From CAYQZD01 sp964421875 (GTDB lineage: Bacteria > Electryoneota > Tariuqbacteria > Tariuqbacterales > Tariuqbacteraceae), in contig CAYQZD010000003.1 in assembly GCA_964421875.1 (NCBI GenBank), positions 1-64,000 of the forward strand: a stretch of 64,000 nucleotides of DNA, read 5' to 3'. A program made the position numbers and the translations under genes. A model generated the notes under the pieces. The model saw only the letters and a program-made list of their open reading frames with translations. It made no database searches and had not been told where the DNA came from. This document shows positions 35,186 through 44,757 of the stretch, piece after piece. Each line of letters begins with the position of its first letter. Position 1 is the first letter of the stretch.

Positions 35186-37204
35186 TTCTTCCGCTTTGGC
35201 GCGGGTAGCGTCCCAATAGATATAGATACCCAGCAGGATAAATACTATCAGCCCCAGCCAGTTGCCCGCCTGCCCGATATTTTTCAAATCGGGAACTAAG
35301 GTCATTTGGAACTTGTCCTCGAAGAACTTGAACAAGGCTCCTACCACGCCGATGATGGCTCCCCCCGCGATGAGTCCGGAAGCGATAAGGATGCCCTTTT
35401 CGTGGCGGGACTTGGCGAGTTTCTCCTTCTTGGAGGATTTTTTCACCAGCCAGGCGACGATCGCCCCGGCCATTATCGGTGAATTGAGTTCTATGGGGAG
35501 GTACATCCCCAATGCGAACGCCAGCGCGCTCACGCCTAACATCTCAACAATAATAGCGAAGATTACTCCCAGTCCGTAGAGGAACCAGGGCGCCTGCCCC
35601 CCGCCCATCAATCCGTCGATGACCGCCGCCATCGCGTTAGCCTGCGGAGCCGGCAGAGGATTGGGATGCGCCGGCGAAGGGGAATAGCCATAAACGTGAG
35701 CCAGCAGGATTATGACCGCCGTTACGGTTATCGAGGCGGCGACACAACCCCAGATGTTAGACCACTCGATCGACTTGGGGGTTGAACCCAGCCAGTAACC
35801 GATTTTGAACTGAGTGACCAGACTCCCCGCCATCGACAAAGCGGTGCAGACCACCCCCCCGATTAATATAGTGGCGAGCATACCCTCCTTGCCGCTCATC
35901 CCAAGCTGAGACAGCAACACTGCGGACACAATCAAGGTCATCAGCGTCATCCCGGAAATAGGAGTCACACTAATCATCGCCACCGCCCAGGCGGATACGG
36001 AGATGAAGAGGAAGGCGATAACCAAGGTTAATAGAATCGACACTATGGACAATCCGGTGGCGCCTTCCATCCCGCTGAGCACCACAAATCGGAAATAGAC
36101 CCAAATGAGGAGGGTGACAGCGATAATCATACCGATAACCAGCGACATTGGGATGTCGCGATCGACGCGGCTTTGCCCGGCGGATTCGTCGCGGTCGCGT
36201 TTGCGGAACACTTCCTTCAGCGCCTGAGAAAAAGCGCTGACGATGACCTTCGACATCTTTAAAATAGAAATGACCCCGGCGGCGAAAATGCCCCCGATAC
36301 CCACATAGCGGGCGTAATGGTAGAAAACGTCCTCTGCGGGCATTTCAGCTATCGGCGAAGGTCCTGGTGGTATAATCGTTCCCGCAGGAAGAAAACTGCC
36401 TAAATAAGCGAACAACGGCGTCAGCACAAAAAACGACATCACCGACCCGGCTAAGATGATGGAAGCGTACCGCACGCCGATAAGATATCCCAGCCCCATA
36501 ATAGCGGCGGAGGTGTTGAGGCTGAATACCAGCTTCACCTTAAGCGTGAAGAAGTCGAAAAGGCTTATCATCGAAGTGGAGAAACTCTCCGCCCAGGCGC
36601 GCATCGAAATGGAGAGGAAATCGTAAACCGCGCCGATACCGATAGCGTATGCTAAGATTTTCGCCTGCTTGCCACCCTTTTCCCCCACCACCAGCACTTC
36701 GGTGATGGCAGTGCCTTCGGGGAAAGGAAGTTTGCCGTGCTGGTCGGAGACAAAGTAGCGCCTGAAGGGAATCAGAAACAACACCCCTAATATCGCGCCC
36801 AATAATGGAACCAGAAAAATCTGGAAAAAGTTGGTGTCGAGATCTAACACGAAAATCGCCGGCATCACGAACACCGACCCGCCCGCTACAATCCCGGAAG
36901 TCGCCCCCACCGCTAAAATATTGATATTCTCCAACAGGGTGCTCTTGCGCGCCAGCATCGCGGAAAATCCCACAGCGAGAATGGAGATGGGGATGGCGCT
37001 TTCGATGCCCTGCCCTAATTTCAACGCAATATATGACGCCGCACCGGAAAACAAAAGGGTCATTACCAGCCCGAATAGCACCGAGCGGACTGTGACTTCA
37101 AGGAAGCCTTTCTCCTTGCTGATGACGGGAACATACTTTTCCCCCGGCTTCAATTCCCGGTAAGCGTTTTCGGGGAGCCGCATCTTATTCGAATTATCAG
37201 CCAT
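35183..37204 (-). CDS. OPT-family oligopeptide/metal transporter
   Basis: Polytopic inner-membrane protein (673 residues, about 14-16 helices) of the OPT superfamily, which moves oligopeptides or metal-siderophore complexes. The early ASYIALKLGQGIESAIPISI and the G-rich ATSGIVAGGSVFV loops fit the family. A cytoplasmic loop of charged residues (about 330-350) is also typical. The start is ATG, 47 bp from a heptamer array at 37252. The downstream DUF364 gene, implicated in metal chelation, makes a metal-chelate substrate attractive, but this is inference. Confidence 0.92.
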   Translation of the reverse strand: MADNSNKMRLPENAYRELKPGEKYVPVISKEKGFLEVTVRSVLFGLVMTLLFSGAASYIALKLGQGIESAIPISILAVGFSAMLARKSTLLENINILAVGATSGIVAGGSVFVMPAIFVLDLDTNFFQIFLVPLLGAILGVLFLIPFRRYFVSDQHGKLPFPEGTAITEVLVVGEKGGKQAKILAYAIGIGAVYDFLSISMRAWAESFSTSMISLFDFFTLKVKLVFSLNTSAAIMGLGYLIGVRYASIILAGSVMSFFVLTPLFAYLGSFLPAGTIIPPGPSPIAEMPAEDVFYHYARYVGIGGIFAAGVISILKMSKVIVSAFSQALKEVFRKRDRDESAGQSRVDRDIPMSLVIGMIIAVTLLIWVYFRFVVLSGMEGATGLSIVSILLTLVIAFLFISVSAWAVAMISVTPISGMTLMTLIVSAVLLSQLGMSGKEGMLATILIGGVVCTALSMAGSLVTQFKIGYWLGSTPKSIEWSNIWGCVAASITVTAVIILLAHVYGYSPSPAHPNPLPAPQANAMAAVIDGLMGGGQAPWFLYGLGVIFAIIVEMLGVSALAFALGMYLPIELNSPIMAGAIVAWLVKKSSKKEKLAKSRHEKGILIASGLIAGGAIIGVVGALFKFFEDKFQMTLVPDLKNIGQAGNWLGLIVFILLGIYIYWDATRAKAEE

Positions 37205-37688
37205 TTAATCGTTCCTTTGTATGTCGATTATATTTTAAATATAGTAGCCGGCAGTCGGCAATCGGTAATCGGCTGTCGGCTTGTAGGGCGGAATCTGATT
37301 CCGCCGGTTGTCTCTAATCGAAGAGACTGCATAATCCCCGCACGCTTCAGCGCTCACGACGAAAGGTAGGCGGGGGGTTCATCCCCCCGTATCATTTTTC
37401 CGCGTTCCCAATCTCATACGAGGGAAAATATGCAATGGTGCGATAGAGTCCCTGCACTCTGTCGCATTAATTTGTGAGTTTCCCTCATTCCCACACTCCC
37501 GCGTGGGAACGCATATCAAGGATTGTTAGAAGCATATCTTTATAATTTATGGTACATTTTTCACAAAATCAATTTACAGAAACAGACTGGTGAATTTAGA
37601 GGAGATTAGCGCGGATTGATGGGGGGGTAGTTCGGTTTCCAATTAGACCAGGATGATAAATCAATCACTTATGTATCGTCAATTCATC
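37205..37688. repeat. Repeat-filled spacer before OPT gene
   Basis: Upstream of the OPT start is a heptamer array of four units (CAGTCGG, CAATCGG, TAATCGG, CTGTCGG; 37252-37279). It is followed by GGCGGAATCTGATTCCGCC, GGGGGGTTCATCCCCCC (37375-37395), a GTCGCA-type palindrome fragment near 37440-37466 and one copy of the TTCCCACxCTCC(n)GTGGGAA palindrome (37487-37514). No gene is convincing. Confidence 0.75.
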
Positions 37689-39689
37689 CTATTTCAGCAA
37701 GACAATCTTCCTGACGGATGAGCCTCCATCCGTGCTTAGCTGACAAAAATAGAGGCCGGAGCTTAAACCGCTGAGGCCGATGACTTGATGATAAAATCCT
37801 GAGGGAATATATTCATCAATAACAGTACCCACACACCTTCCCTGAAGATTGAACAAGTGAAGCGCCACCCTGGTACGCCTTGCGATAGAGAATTCAATCG
37901 ACACGCTTTCATTACAGGGATTGGGATAGATATCGGGTATGGGGAAAGCTTCTGCAGGTTCGTTCCTAAAAATTGGAATAACCGGAACTTGAGGATTGGG
38001 ACAGCCGGGGGTGGGGTCAACAAGCTCGCTCCAGTGGAAAGCTCCATCGGGTATCCTCCCGTAGGATACATCCACTTTCTGCGGCAGGAAAGAAACCCCG
38101 TTGAAGAGCCGAAATTCGCCCTGCTCCATTCCGAACAGGCCGATTTCCTCGCCCTCTGTGCCGTCTAATCTAAAATTCGCGTGCAATCCCGAATCGTTGG
38201 TGTCTTTGTCCGCCCAGATTAACACATACTGATTTGGGCCAACCATAGTATCCGGGCAGGTCCATTTGCGGGGATGAGAGTAATTATCCGTCAAAAACAT
38301 CCCCTCAAGATTCACCGCGCTAGCGCCCCTGTTCCAAATCTCAATCCAGTCGTCGAAATCTCCCTGAGGGTCGGGCAAGGTGGTCTGGTTCCGCGCCATA
38401 AACTCGTTTATCACCAGAGGAAAATTATCAGAATAGGAATTCAGTTGTGAAAACACGATACCGCACCGGTCCCTGACCCAGCGTTTCAATCCAAAAATAT
38501 ACTTTCCACCAGGATCGGCAACGATATCCTCTTCAAGGTTGAATTCGAACTGGGTGTCGGTGTACATTTTCAGAGTGTCATCATACACATGCCGCCTGAT
38601 CAGGCTCGAAAAATGGTCGATTTGTTTGTTCATCATTAAAGGCGTGAAGTCGGTATTCAGCCTGGCTTCGATATACACTTTATTAATATCACGGAACAAT
38701 GGAACCTGGAAAATTCTGTGTACCAGAACGCGGTTGGCACGTGAATGAAAAATGTCGATGTTTATCAGATTCTCCGCGTAGTGGAATCCCCAGATATTCC
38801 GCCCGAAAGACTCGTTCCAATCCCAGGGAATATGGACGAAACGACCATCATCCTCTTGATGGTAGATGAAATAATTATGCCCCATATGAAAGTAGGAATC
38901 CAGATCCACAAACAGGGTATTCATCGCCAGAAATTGAAGGAAATCCAGACAATCGAAGTGAGTCTGAAGGGAGTCGGCAAACAGACTATCAGGGGTGTGG
39001 TTCAACATATAACAGAAATCGATCAAATCACCCCAATAATCCTCTTCTTCATTGTTTTCAAGTTGATAACGGAGTCGATATTCATTGGTATCGGTTCCCA
39101 GCCAGGTAAGCCAGCCGCTGGGATCGCCCTGGAAAAGATTCCCGTCTTCCCCCTGACCGAATCGGTCTTCGATGAAGGATTTATTCACTTGCTCGACACA
39201 AAGATAAAGACCCCAATACCGGGCGTTGATATAAAGCCGGGCGTAACTACAACGCATACAGTCAATATGTTTGCGGAACAAATCTAAGGTGAGTTTTTCC
39301 CGCAGCATCGTCGGGTCGTTGAAATTGTTATTCAGATTGAGCTTTTTTAAGCCGTGAAAGGTCTGATTCTCGAGGTATTCATTGAAACTGAATCTGAAAG
39401 GTTTTTTGCGGCCGGGATACCACCTGCAGGAGGAAAAACCCTTGAATTTAATCCCGACACTGTCATAATACTCGATCCCATAATATAATTCGCCGGGATA
39501 GTATTCGTTGGTGTTATAGTAATGATAGCGAAGAGAGTCGTACCAATTGTCATCGGAGAAATAGAGGTAGTAATTGTGAACGCGGGTATCATCGAAGACA
39601 ACTTCGGCGGAATCCTGCGCTGAAACGGCGCTGAGTGAAAGCAGCGTCATTCCCAAAATGAATGTAGCTGACACTACCCTGGGAAGCAT
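37689..39689 (-). CDS. CotH-like surface protein with LTD and sorting tail
   Basis: Secreted protein of about 667 residues from the ATG at 39689, preferred to 39710 because a GGGAG ribosome-binding site precedes it and a signal peptide follows (SATFILGMTLLSLSAVSA). A CotH kinase-like domain (about 25-440) contains GFSSCRWYPGRKKPFRF, KKLNLNNNFNDPTMLREKL and FVHIPWDWNESFG. It is followed by a lamin-tail-type domain (about 450-580) with NEFMARN...DWIEIWN. The last ~80 residues are a type IX secretion-like C-terminal domain (PNPCNE, then GLSSGLYFCQL, ending in VRKIVLLK). Such kinases phosphorylate surface or coat proteins; the substrate here is unknown. Confidence 0.85.
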   Translation of the reverse strand: MLPRVVSATFILGMTLLSLSAVSAQDSAEVVFDDTRVHNYYLYFSDDNWYDSLRYHYYNTNEYYPGELYYGIEYYDSVGIKFKGFSSCRWYPGRKKPFRFSFNEYLENQTFHGLKKLNLNNNFNDPTMLREKLTLDLFRKHIDCMRCSYARLYINARYWGLYLCVEQVNKSFIEDRFGQGEDGNLFQGDPSGWLTWLGTDTNEYRLRYQLENNEEEDYWGDLIDFCYMLNHTPDSLFADSLQTHFDCLDFLQFLAMNTLFVDLDSYFHMGHNYFIYHQEDDGRFVHIPWDWNESFGRNIWGFHYAENLINIDIFHSRANRVLVHRIFQVPLFRDINKVYIEARLNTDFTPLMMNKQIDHFSSLIRRHVYDDTLKMYTDTQFEFNLEEDIVADPGGKYIFGLKRWVRDRCGIVFSQLNSYSDNFPLVINEFMARNQTTLPDPQGDFDDWIEIWNRGASAVNLEGMFLTDNYSHPRKWTCPDTMVGPNQYVLIWADKDTNDSGLHANFRLDGTEGEEIGLFGMEQGEFRLFNGVSFLPQKVDVSYGRIPDGAFHWSELVDPTPGCPNPQVPVIPIFRNEPAEAFPIPDIYPNPCNESVSIEFSIARRTRVALHLFNLQGRCVGTVIDEYIPSGFYHQVIGLSGLSSGLYFCQLSTDGGSSVRKIVLLK

Positions 39690-39951
39690 CTCATTCTCCC
39701 ATCGGCGCATAAGCGCTGATTCTTCATTTATGAATTAGGGTAAGGCAGCCTCGCAGGTCGAGGTTTTAATTATAGTGGCGCAAGGCGGCGAGAATAATCA
39801 TCTGTGATGGTTCACGTGATCTTAAGGAATCCTTATACAACGTTTCCTAATAATATACAATTTTCTATCGTAATACACAAACGCTTATGGCTTAATATAG
39901 AGTGTTATCAATTGCGGTGTCATTCCGAGCGAAGCGAAGAAACTCGCCCCT

Positions 39952-39980
39952 CATTCCCACCCTCCTGCGTGGAAATGCAT
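39952..39980. repeat. TTCCCAC palindrome copy
   Basis: A variant (CATTCCCACCCTCC(n)GTGGAAATGCAT) of the most widespread palindrome in the window, in the 284-bp spacer between the CotH and EIIA genes. The remaining part of that spacer is AT-rich and shows nothing else. Confidence 0.7.
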
Positions 39981-39994
39981 ATAAAAGATGCCTG

Positions 39995-40456
39995 TTATGA
40001 AGGATTATCAGCAAAAACTTGGTAAATCTCCTCTCCGGATTCCGCCTCCCTGATCGCATCGCGGTTCCTTTCAACGTTCAACACCTTGACGATTTCTGAG
40101 AGGCGGCGCACGTGAGCGGACATCGTTTCGCAGGGTATCAACAGCAGGAAAATGAGGTCTGAAGGTGTGCGGTCCTCGGCGCCAAAATCCAAAGCCGGAT
40201 GCGCTCTGGCGAAAGCCGCCATCTCGGCGCCGATTCCGGAGATGCAGGCGTGGGGAACAGCCACGCCATGCTCCATTCCCGTTCCCAGAATTTGTTCCCG
40301 CTCCATGATTTCGTTTACAACCGCTTCATGCAGCTCTTCCTTCAGGACGCCGGTCTCAACCAGAACTGCCACCAGTTCTCGGATAGCGTCGAACCGATCC
40401 CGGACGCTGAGGTCGAGGATTATCGCATCTCTATTAAGTATTTCCGTAATAGCCAT
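39995..40456 (-). CDS. PTS EIIA (fructose/Ntr-type) domain protein
   Basis: Single-domain EIIA of the fructose/nitrogen-type PTS family, about 153 residues from the ATG at 40456. The phosphorylated histidine sits in GVAVPHACI. The helix that follows (ARAHPALDFGAEDRTPSDLIFLL) is standard. No PTS permease or EI/HPr is nearby. It begins 9 bp after the antiporter stop, so it probably regulates the antiporter, a pairing known in other genomes. Confidence 0.9.
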   Translation of the reverse strand: MAITEILNRDAIILDLSVRDRFDAIRELVAVLVETGVLKEELHEAVVNEIMEREQILGTGMEHGVAVPHACISGIGAEMAAFARAHPALDFGAEDRTPSDLIFLLLIPCETMSAHVRRLSEIVKVLNVERNRDAIREAESGEEIYQVFADNPS

Positions 40457-40465
40457 TTTCAACCG

Positions 40466-42169
40466 CTAAATATTCTCAATTCTTCTTTTACAATACAGGC
40501 TTAAAACCTCCCGTTGGTCCAGAATTCCCACCAATTTCCCGCTCTCGTCCTCAACCACTGGAATACTGTCCATATTCAAATCATTGAACTTATCCATAGC
40601 CTCCTCCAATGAAGCCCCGGGACCGATGCGAGCCTCCCGGTAGCGGACGAAGTCCTTGGCGATCATTATCCGCGTCAGATTGGGGTCGTAGATTACTTCC
40701 CGAATTTCAGGGTAGGAAATCAATCCTTCATAGTTGTTTTCTTCGCGGGTCACCGGGAAATAGTGCTGCCTGGAACCGGCGATGAAAGAGAGAATTTCCG
40801 GAAAGGTGGCGGCGATGGAGATCGTGCGCACATTTTTCCGCATCAAGTGGCTCACCCTGACATCCTCAAGATTCCGGGGATAGGGGGTAGCGAGCAGTCC
40901 GACCCTGGTCGATAAATTCCTGAAAAGCCGCCTCAGCGAAAGGTGATAAAGGCTTTCCGAGGGACGGTCAAGCAGCGCAAGAACCTTCACCTCACCCGCC
41001 CGAACCACCGATATCTTCGCCAATGGGGCTCCAAGCAGTTCAAAAACCACTATGGTGGAGACAATCACAGTCTCAACTTCCGAACCGATATCCGGAAGCC
41101 TTTTAACCGCAAGCATCGCCAAACCGATTGCCACCCCCGCCTGCGATAACATTCCCCAGGATATTTCCTTAGCGGAAACCGAGAAATTCCCGGTGAACCT
41201 GGCGGCGAAGCGGATACCGCCAATTTTCCCTGCGGCGCGGCTAAACAGATAGACTACACTCACTAATCCCACAGCCGCAAGTCGGTCGACCTGAAGTTTA
41301 GCTCCCGCAACGGCAAAGAAGAGCACGTACAAAGGCCAACCCACCCGGTCCAGCTCCCCAATGATCTCTTTAGCGAATTCCGATGTGTTTCGCACCGAAA
41401 CTCCCATCACCAGAAAAACCAGCATAAAGGGCAGGTTAAAACGATTACAGACCCCATAAGCCGCCGCTACAATACCAAGAAAGAGAATCAGCCGCTCAGG
41501 ACCGGAAACCTTCTGCTCCAGATAGCTCACAACTACTCCGCCGAAAGCGGCAATTCCGATTGACAGTAGTAATGTGAGCCCGCTCCCGCCCAGTTCGGAC
41601 AAAGTTCCAACAGGTGTCGCAGCGGGTGAAATCAAAACCAGCGCAAATTCGAAAGCGATAATGCAGACTACATTGTTGATACCCACCAGTGTTATCAGAG
41701 AATCGGTGACCGGGCCTTCAGCGTCATATTCCTTCAAGACCAGGAGGGTAGTGGCGGGAGCGGTGGCGATGGCGAGGATTCCCAGGAGTAGAGCTAAGGA
41801 AGGGTTACTGCTAAATACCCAGACCGCGAGGAAAACCAGCGTAAAGGTCAATCCAATATCGCCGATTATCAGCGGCGTCAGCCTTCTACCTTGCTTGCCC
41901 AAGCGCTTGAAGCTGAAATTGGTGCCGATGTCGAACATTATCAGCGCCAGGGCAAACTCGGTGAGGGGGAGGAGGGTCCTCACTGCTCCCATATCGACAA
42001 GGTTTAGCAGGTGCGGTCCCATCAACATCCCCCCCACCAAATATCCTGCAACACGCGGAATTTTCAGCAGCCGGGCGATTCTACCAGCCGCTACTGCCGC
42101 TAAAAAAAGAAGTCCCAGGTCAAGTCCTATTTCCTGGGTAGTATGCGTAGAAACCTCGATTGTGTGAAT
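40466..42169 (-). CDS. CPA2-type cation:proton antiporter with CBS domains, odd start
   Basis: Kef/CPA2-like Na+(K+)/H+ antiporter. The 12-13 helix membrane domain is followed by a cytosolic tail with two CBS-like repeats (MRKNVRTISIAATFPEILSF and MDKFNDLNMDSIPVVEDESG). The only NTG start in frame is a TTG at 42040, in mid-helix. The conserved N-terminal helix (GLDLGLLFLAAVAAGRIARL) lies upstream of it and runs to an ATT near 42169 with no ATG, GTG or TTG, where a heptamer array begins. Either a near-cognate start is used or the 5' end has been eroded. The EIIA gene follows 9 bp downstream. Confidence 0.82.
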   Translation of the reverse strand: MHTIEVSTHTTQEIGLDLGLLFLAAVAAGRIARLLKIPRVAGYLVGGMLMGPHLLNLVDMGAVRTLLPLTEFALALIMFDIGTNFSFKRLGKQGRRLTPLIIGDIGLTFTLVFLAVWVFSSNPSLALLLGILAIATAPATTLLVLKEYDAEGPVTDSLITLVGINNVVCIIAFEFALVLISPAATPVGTLSELGGSGLTLLLSIGIAAFGGVVVSYLEQKVSGPERLILFLGIVAAAYGVCNRFNLPFMLVFLVMGVSVRNTSEFAKEIIGELDRVGWPLYVLFFAVAGAKLQVDRLAAVGLVSVVYLFSRAAGKIGGIRFAARFTGNFSVSAKEISWGMLSQAGVAIGLAMLAVKRLPDIGSEVETVIVSTIVVFELLGAPLAKISVVRAGEVKVLALLDRPSESLYHLSLRRLFRNLSTRVGLLATPYPRNLEDVRVSHLMRKNVRTISIAATFPEILSFIAGSRQHYFPVTREENNYEGLISYPEIREVIYDPNLTRIMIAKDFVRYREARIGPGASLEEAMDKFNDLNMDSIPVVEDESGKLVGILDQREVLSLYCKRRIENI

Positions 42170-42527
42170 GGTGTATAGTGATTAGTGTCTGATGATTGGT
42201 GCTTAGTGTTTGGTGTATGGTGTCACTTTACTGATTTGAGGTGCAAGTGTCATTCTGGCTGCGCCGGAATGACGATATGGGTAGTTGCTCTATAAAGATA
42301 AAGTGATACGGTGTATGGTTATTAGTGTATAGCAAATGGTGGTTAGTCGATGTGAAAATAGAATTCTCTTCTGAAAATATAGAGACAGAACGATTATGTC
42401 AATTTTAACCGCTCACATTTTCGCGCCTTTGGTGTTTTTTCGTGAACTTCGTGTTTTTAAAAACAGACTGATATTCAAGTGGCACAGGGTCTCCGCGCCC
42501 TGCGCCCAACCTCACATTAAAACCGCC
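42170..42527. repeat. Two heptamer arrays upstream of antiporter
   Basis: The 358-bp spacer has an array of eight units of GTGTxTA/GTGATTA type (about 42172-42235), a palindrome CATTCTGGCTGCGCCGGAATG (42250-42273), and a second array of six units (GTGTATG, GTTATTA, GTGTATA, GCAAATG, GTGGTTA, GTCGATG; about 42310-42352). The rest is AT-rich with a GCGCCCTGCGCC stretch near 42500. Confidence 0.8.
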
Positions 42528-43760
42528 CTAAACTTCCTCATCCTTTTTCTTCTTATAGAACGATTTGCCGGTCTCGGATTCAAGTTCGGAGTGTTCTTCG
42601 GGGATGAAAGCGGTCATCGAGCGCAGCAAAGTCACCACCTCTTTCACCGCCGCCACCGTGCGCTCAACCTGCTCCGGAGTGTTGAGCTTGGAAAAGGAGA
42701 ACCTGATAGCCCCGTGTGCCTGCTCGTGCTTCAAACCGATGGAGGTTAAAACCACCGAGGGCGTGAGCGATTTGGAAGAACAGGCGCTGCCGGAAGAAAC
42801 GTAAATCCCCCGCTGGGACAGGTGCATCAGTATGGCTTCCCCCTCGATATAACTGAAAGTGACATCCACATTGGTTGGAAGCCTCCGTTCTCCGCGGGGA
42901 CCGTTGAGTTTGGTGTGGGGAATCGTCAAAAGTTCGTCGAGCATCCGGTCGCGCATCGCAATCATCTTAGCGTTGTTCGCATCGTATTCGGCGAAAGCGA
43001 TATCTGCGGCTTTGGCGAAACCGATAATAGCGGGAACGTTTTCCGTTCCGGGACGGAGGTTGTTCTCCTGAGGCGCGCCCTCCATCAGCTTGCGCAGTTT
43101 CACCCCTTTGCGCCGGTAAAGCAGTCCGATGCCCTTGGGACCGTGAAACTTGTGAGCGTTCAATGACATCAGATGAATGTTATCGTCAATCACATTAAGG
43201 GGAACCTTGGTAAAACTCTGGGCAGCGTCGGTATGGAATGGAATACCCTTTTCGGCGCAAATCTTCCCGATTTCAGGTATATACTGGATAGTGCCGATTT
43301 CATGGTTGCCGTGAATGATGGAGACCAGGGTAGTGTCGGGCCGGATAGCGCGAGCCAGGTCGTCAGGGTCCACAAAACCATAGCTGTCAACCGGCAAAAA
43401 CTCGACTTCGAAGCCTTCCTCCTGCAGACGCTTCATCGGATTGATGACCGCGTTATGCTCCACCTTGGAGGTGATAATGTGCTTCCCCTTACTCAGGTTC
43501 TGATACGCCGCGCCGAAAATGGCGAAGTTGTTGGCTTCGGTGGCGCTGGATGTGAAAATAATCTCATCGTCGTCCCCAGCGCCGATATGTTTTGCTAGAC
43601 GGTGCCGGGCGTCGTTGATGGCGTTTTCAGCATCGAGCCCTAATTTATGCAGTGAAGCGGGATTCCCGTAGTTTTCGATGAAATAGGGTTTCATCGCCTC
43701 AAATACTTCGGGCAGAAGGGGGGTGGTGTCATTATTATCAAGATATATGGCGTTGCTCAT
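42528..43760 (-). CDS. Cysteine desulfurase (NifS/IscS family)
   Basis: PLP enzyme (410 residues) that removes sulfur from cysteine for iron-sulfur and thio-modified cofactors. Lys204 in NAHKFHGPKG binds PLP; the catalytic Cys327 sits in the flexible SSGSACSSKSL loop, the class I (IscS/NifS) arrangement. The start matches YLDNNDTTPL of the family. No scaffold or other isc gene lies nearby, so it may serve tRNA thiolation or Fe-S assembly through the distant Mrp carrier. Confidence 0.95.
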   Translation of the reverse strand: MSNAIYLDNNDTTPLLPEVFEAMKPYFIENYGNPASLHKLGLDAENAINDARHRLAKHIGAGDDDEIIFTSSATEANNFAIFGAAYQNLSKGKHIITSKVEHNAVINPMKRLQEEGFEVEFLPVDSYGFVDPDDLARAIRPDTTLVSIIHGNHEIGTIQYIPEIGKICAEKGIPFHTDAAQSFTKVPLNVIDDNIHLMSLNAHKFHGPKGIGLLYRRKGVKLRKLMEGAPQENNLRPGTENVPAIIGFAKAADIAFAEYDANNAKMIAMRDRMLDELLTIPHTKLNGPRGERRLPTNVDVTFSYIEGEAILMHLSQRGIYVSSGSACSSKSLTPSVVLTSIGLKHEQAHGAIRFSFSKLNTPEQVERTVAAVKEVVTLLRSMTAFIPEEHSELESETGKSFYKKKKDEEV

Positions 43761-43862
43761 CTTATCTCCAATTGAAAGAAAATTTCAATAAAAAAGACTA
43801 AATAGTTATATAATTCTTCTGCTTCTAACATCAGCAAATATTGCACCAAGCGGCAGTATTCA

Positions 43863-43958
43863 TCGTGGCGCAGGGTTTCCACACCCTGCGCCATATACTG
43901 TATCTCTAAGATATGGTAACACTTTCCCTCATTCCCACGCTCCAGCGTGGGAATGCAT
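43863..43958. repeat. GGCGCAGGGTTTCC palindrome and TTCCCAC copy
   Basis: A hairpin pairing GGCGCAGGG with CCCTGCGCC (43866-43892) and a TTCCCACGCTCCAGCGTGGGAA-type palindrome (43930-43958) occupy the 274-bp spacer between QueH and cysteine desulfurase. Nothing else was seen. Confidence 0.7.
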
Positions 43959-44034
43959 ACCGCCCGAAATTATAAGCGTTATATCTGGTCTTTAGCGAAG
44001 CGGAAAACTGACATCCTCCTTGCGTATCGCAGAA

Positions 44035-44745
44035 TCACTTCCGCCGCTTCACCTGTTTGAAGCGGCGGGAAACGGCGTCCTTTGGTTTGAAAAACGCGCC
44101 CGGCGGCGCGCCGAAAGCATTGCTTTCATCAACAACAGAGAACTTACGATTTTTATAGGCCTCGTCCGTCTCCCGCTCTTTCGCATTCTCCCGCTCCGCT
44201 TCTCGTTCCTTTTTATCCCTGAGGGAAAAGCGGCAGCCGCAGTAGGTCTGCCGGTAGATTCCCAGCTTTTTCGTCAGCTCAACCGAACGCTTGAAACCAT
44301 CCTGCTTCTTGAAATTGCTGGGAAGGTATTCGACTTCGAATTCGTCTGCCAATTCCGCGCCGACCCGATTGATAAAGTCCGCGTCCTTGTGAGGACTGAC
44401 AGTCAAAGTAGTGGCGAAAATGTCGAATCCGCGCTCACCTGCGGTTTCAGCGGCGCGCCGCATCCGGTATTCAATGCATTTCAAACAGCGCCGCCCCCGT
44501 TCAGGCTCCTTCTCCAATCCCTTAGCCAACGCGAGGAAAGCGTTGGGAAGGTACTCATCCTCGATAAGCTCGATACCCTGGATTTCCGCCAAACGCCTGC
44601 TCGACGCCAAACGCTTAAAATACTCCCCTTGTGGTTCGATACAGGAGTTGCTGAAAAACCCGGTAACTTCGAATTCTTCACCTGTTCGTTCAAACGCCAC
44701 AGTCTGGTCCGGCGCGCAGCAAATATGGAGCAGGAGCTTCTTCAT
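44035..44745 (-). CDS. queH: QueH, epoxyqueuosine reductase
   Basis: Last step of queuosine synthesis in tRNA: reduces epoxyqueuosine. QueH is the non-B12 alternative to QueG and binds a 4Fe-4S cluster. The 236 residues show LLHICCAPD at the N-terminus (Cys9, Cys10), GRRCLKCIEYRM in the middle and TYCGCRF near the end. A basic C-terminal tail of about 60 residues is longer than usual. It follows the sensor-like protein gene by 12 bp, without obvious functional link. Confidence 0.9.
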   Translation of the reverse strand: MKKLLLHICCAPDQTVAFERTGEEFEVTGFFSNSCIEPQGEYFKRLASSRRLAEIQGIELIEDEYLPNAFLALAKGLEKEPERGRRCLKCIEYRMRRAAETAGERGFDIFATTLTVSPHKDADFINRVGAELADEFEVEYLPSNFKKQDGFKRSVELTKKLGIYRQTYCGCRFSLRDKKEREAERENAKERETDEAYKNRKFSVVDESNAFGAPPGAFFKPKDAVSRRFKQVKRRK

Positions 44746-44757
44746 CTAATCACAGTC

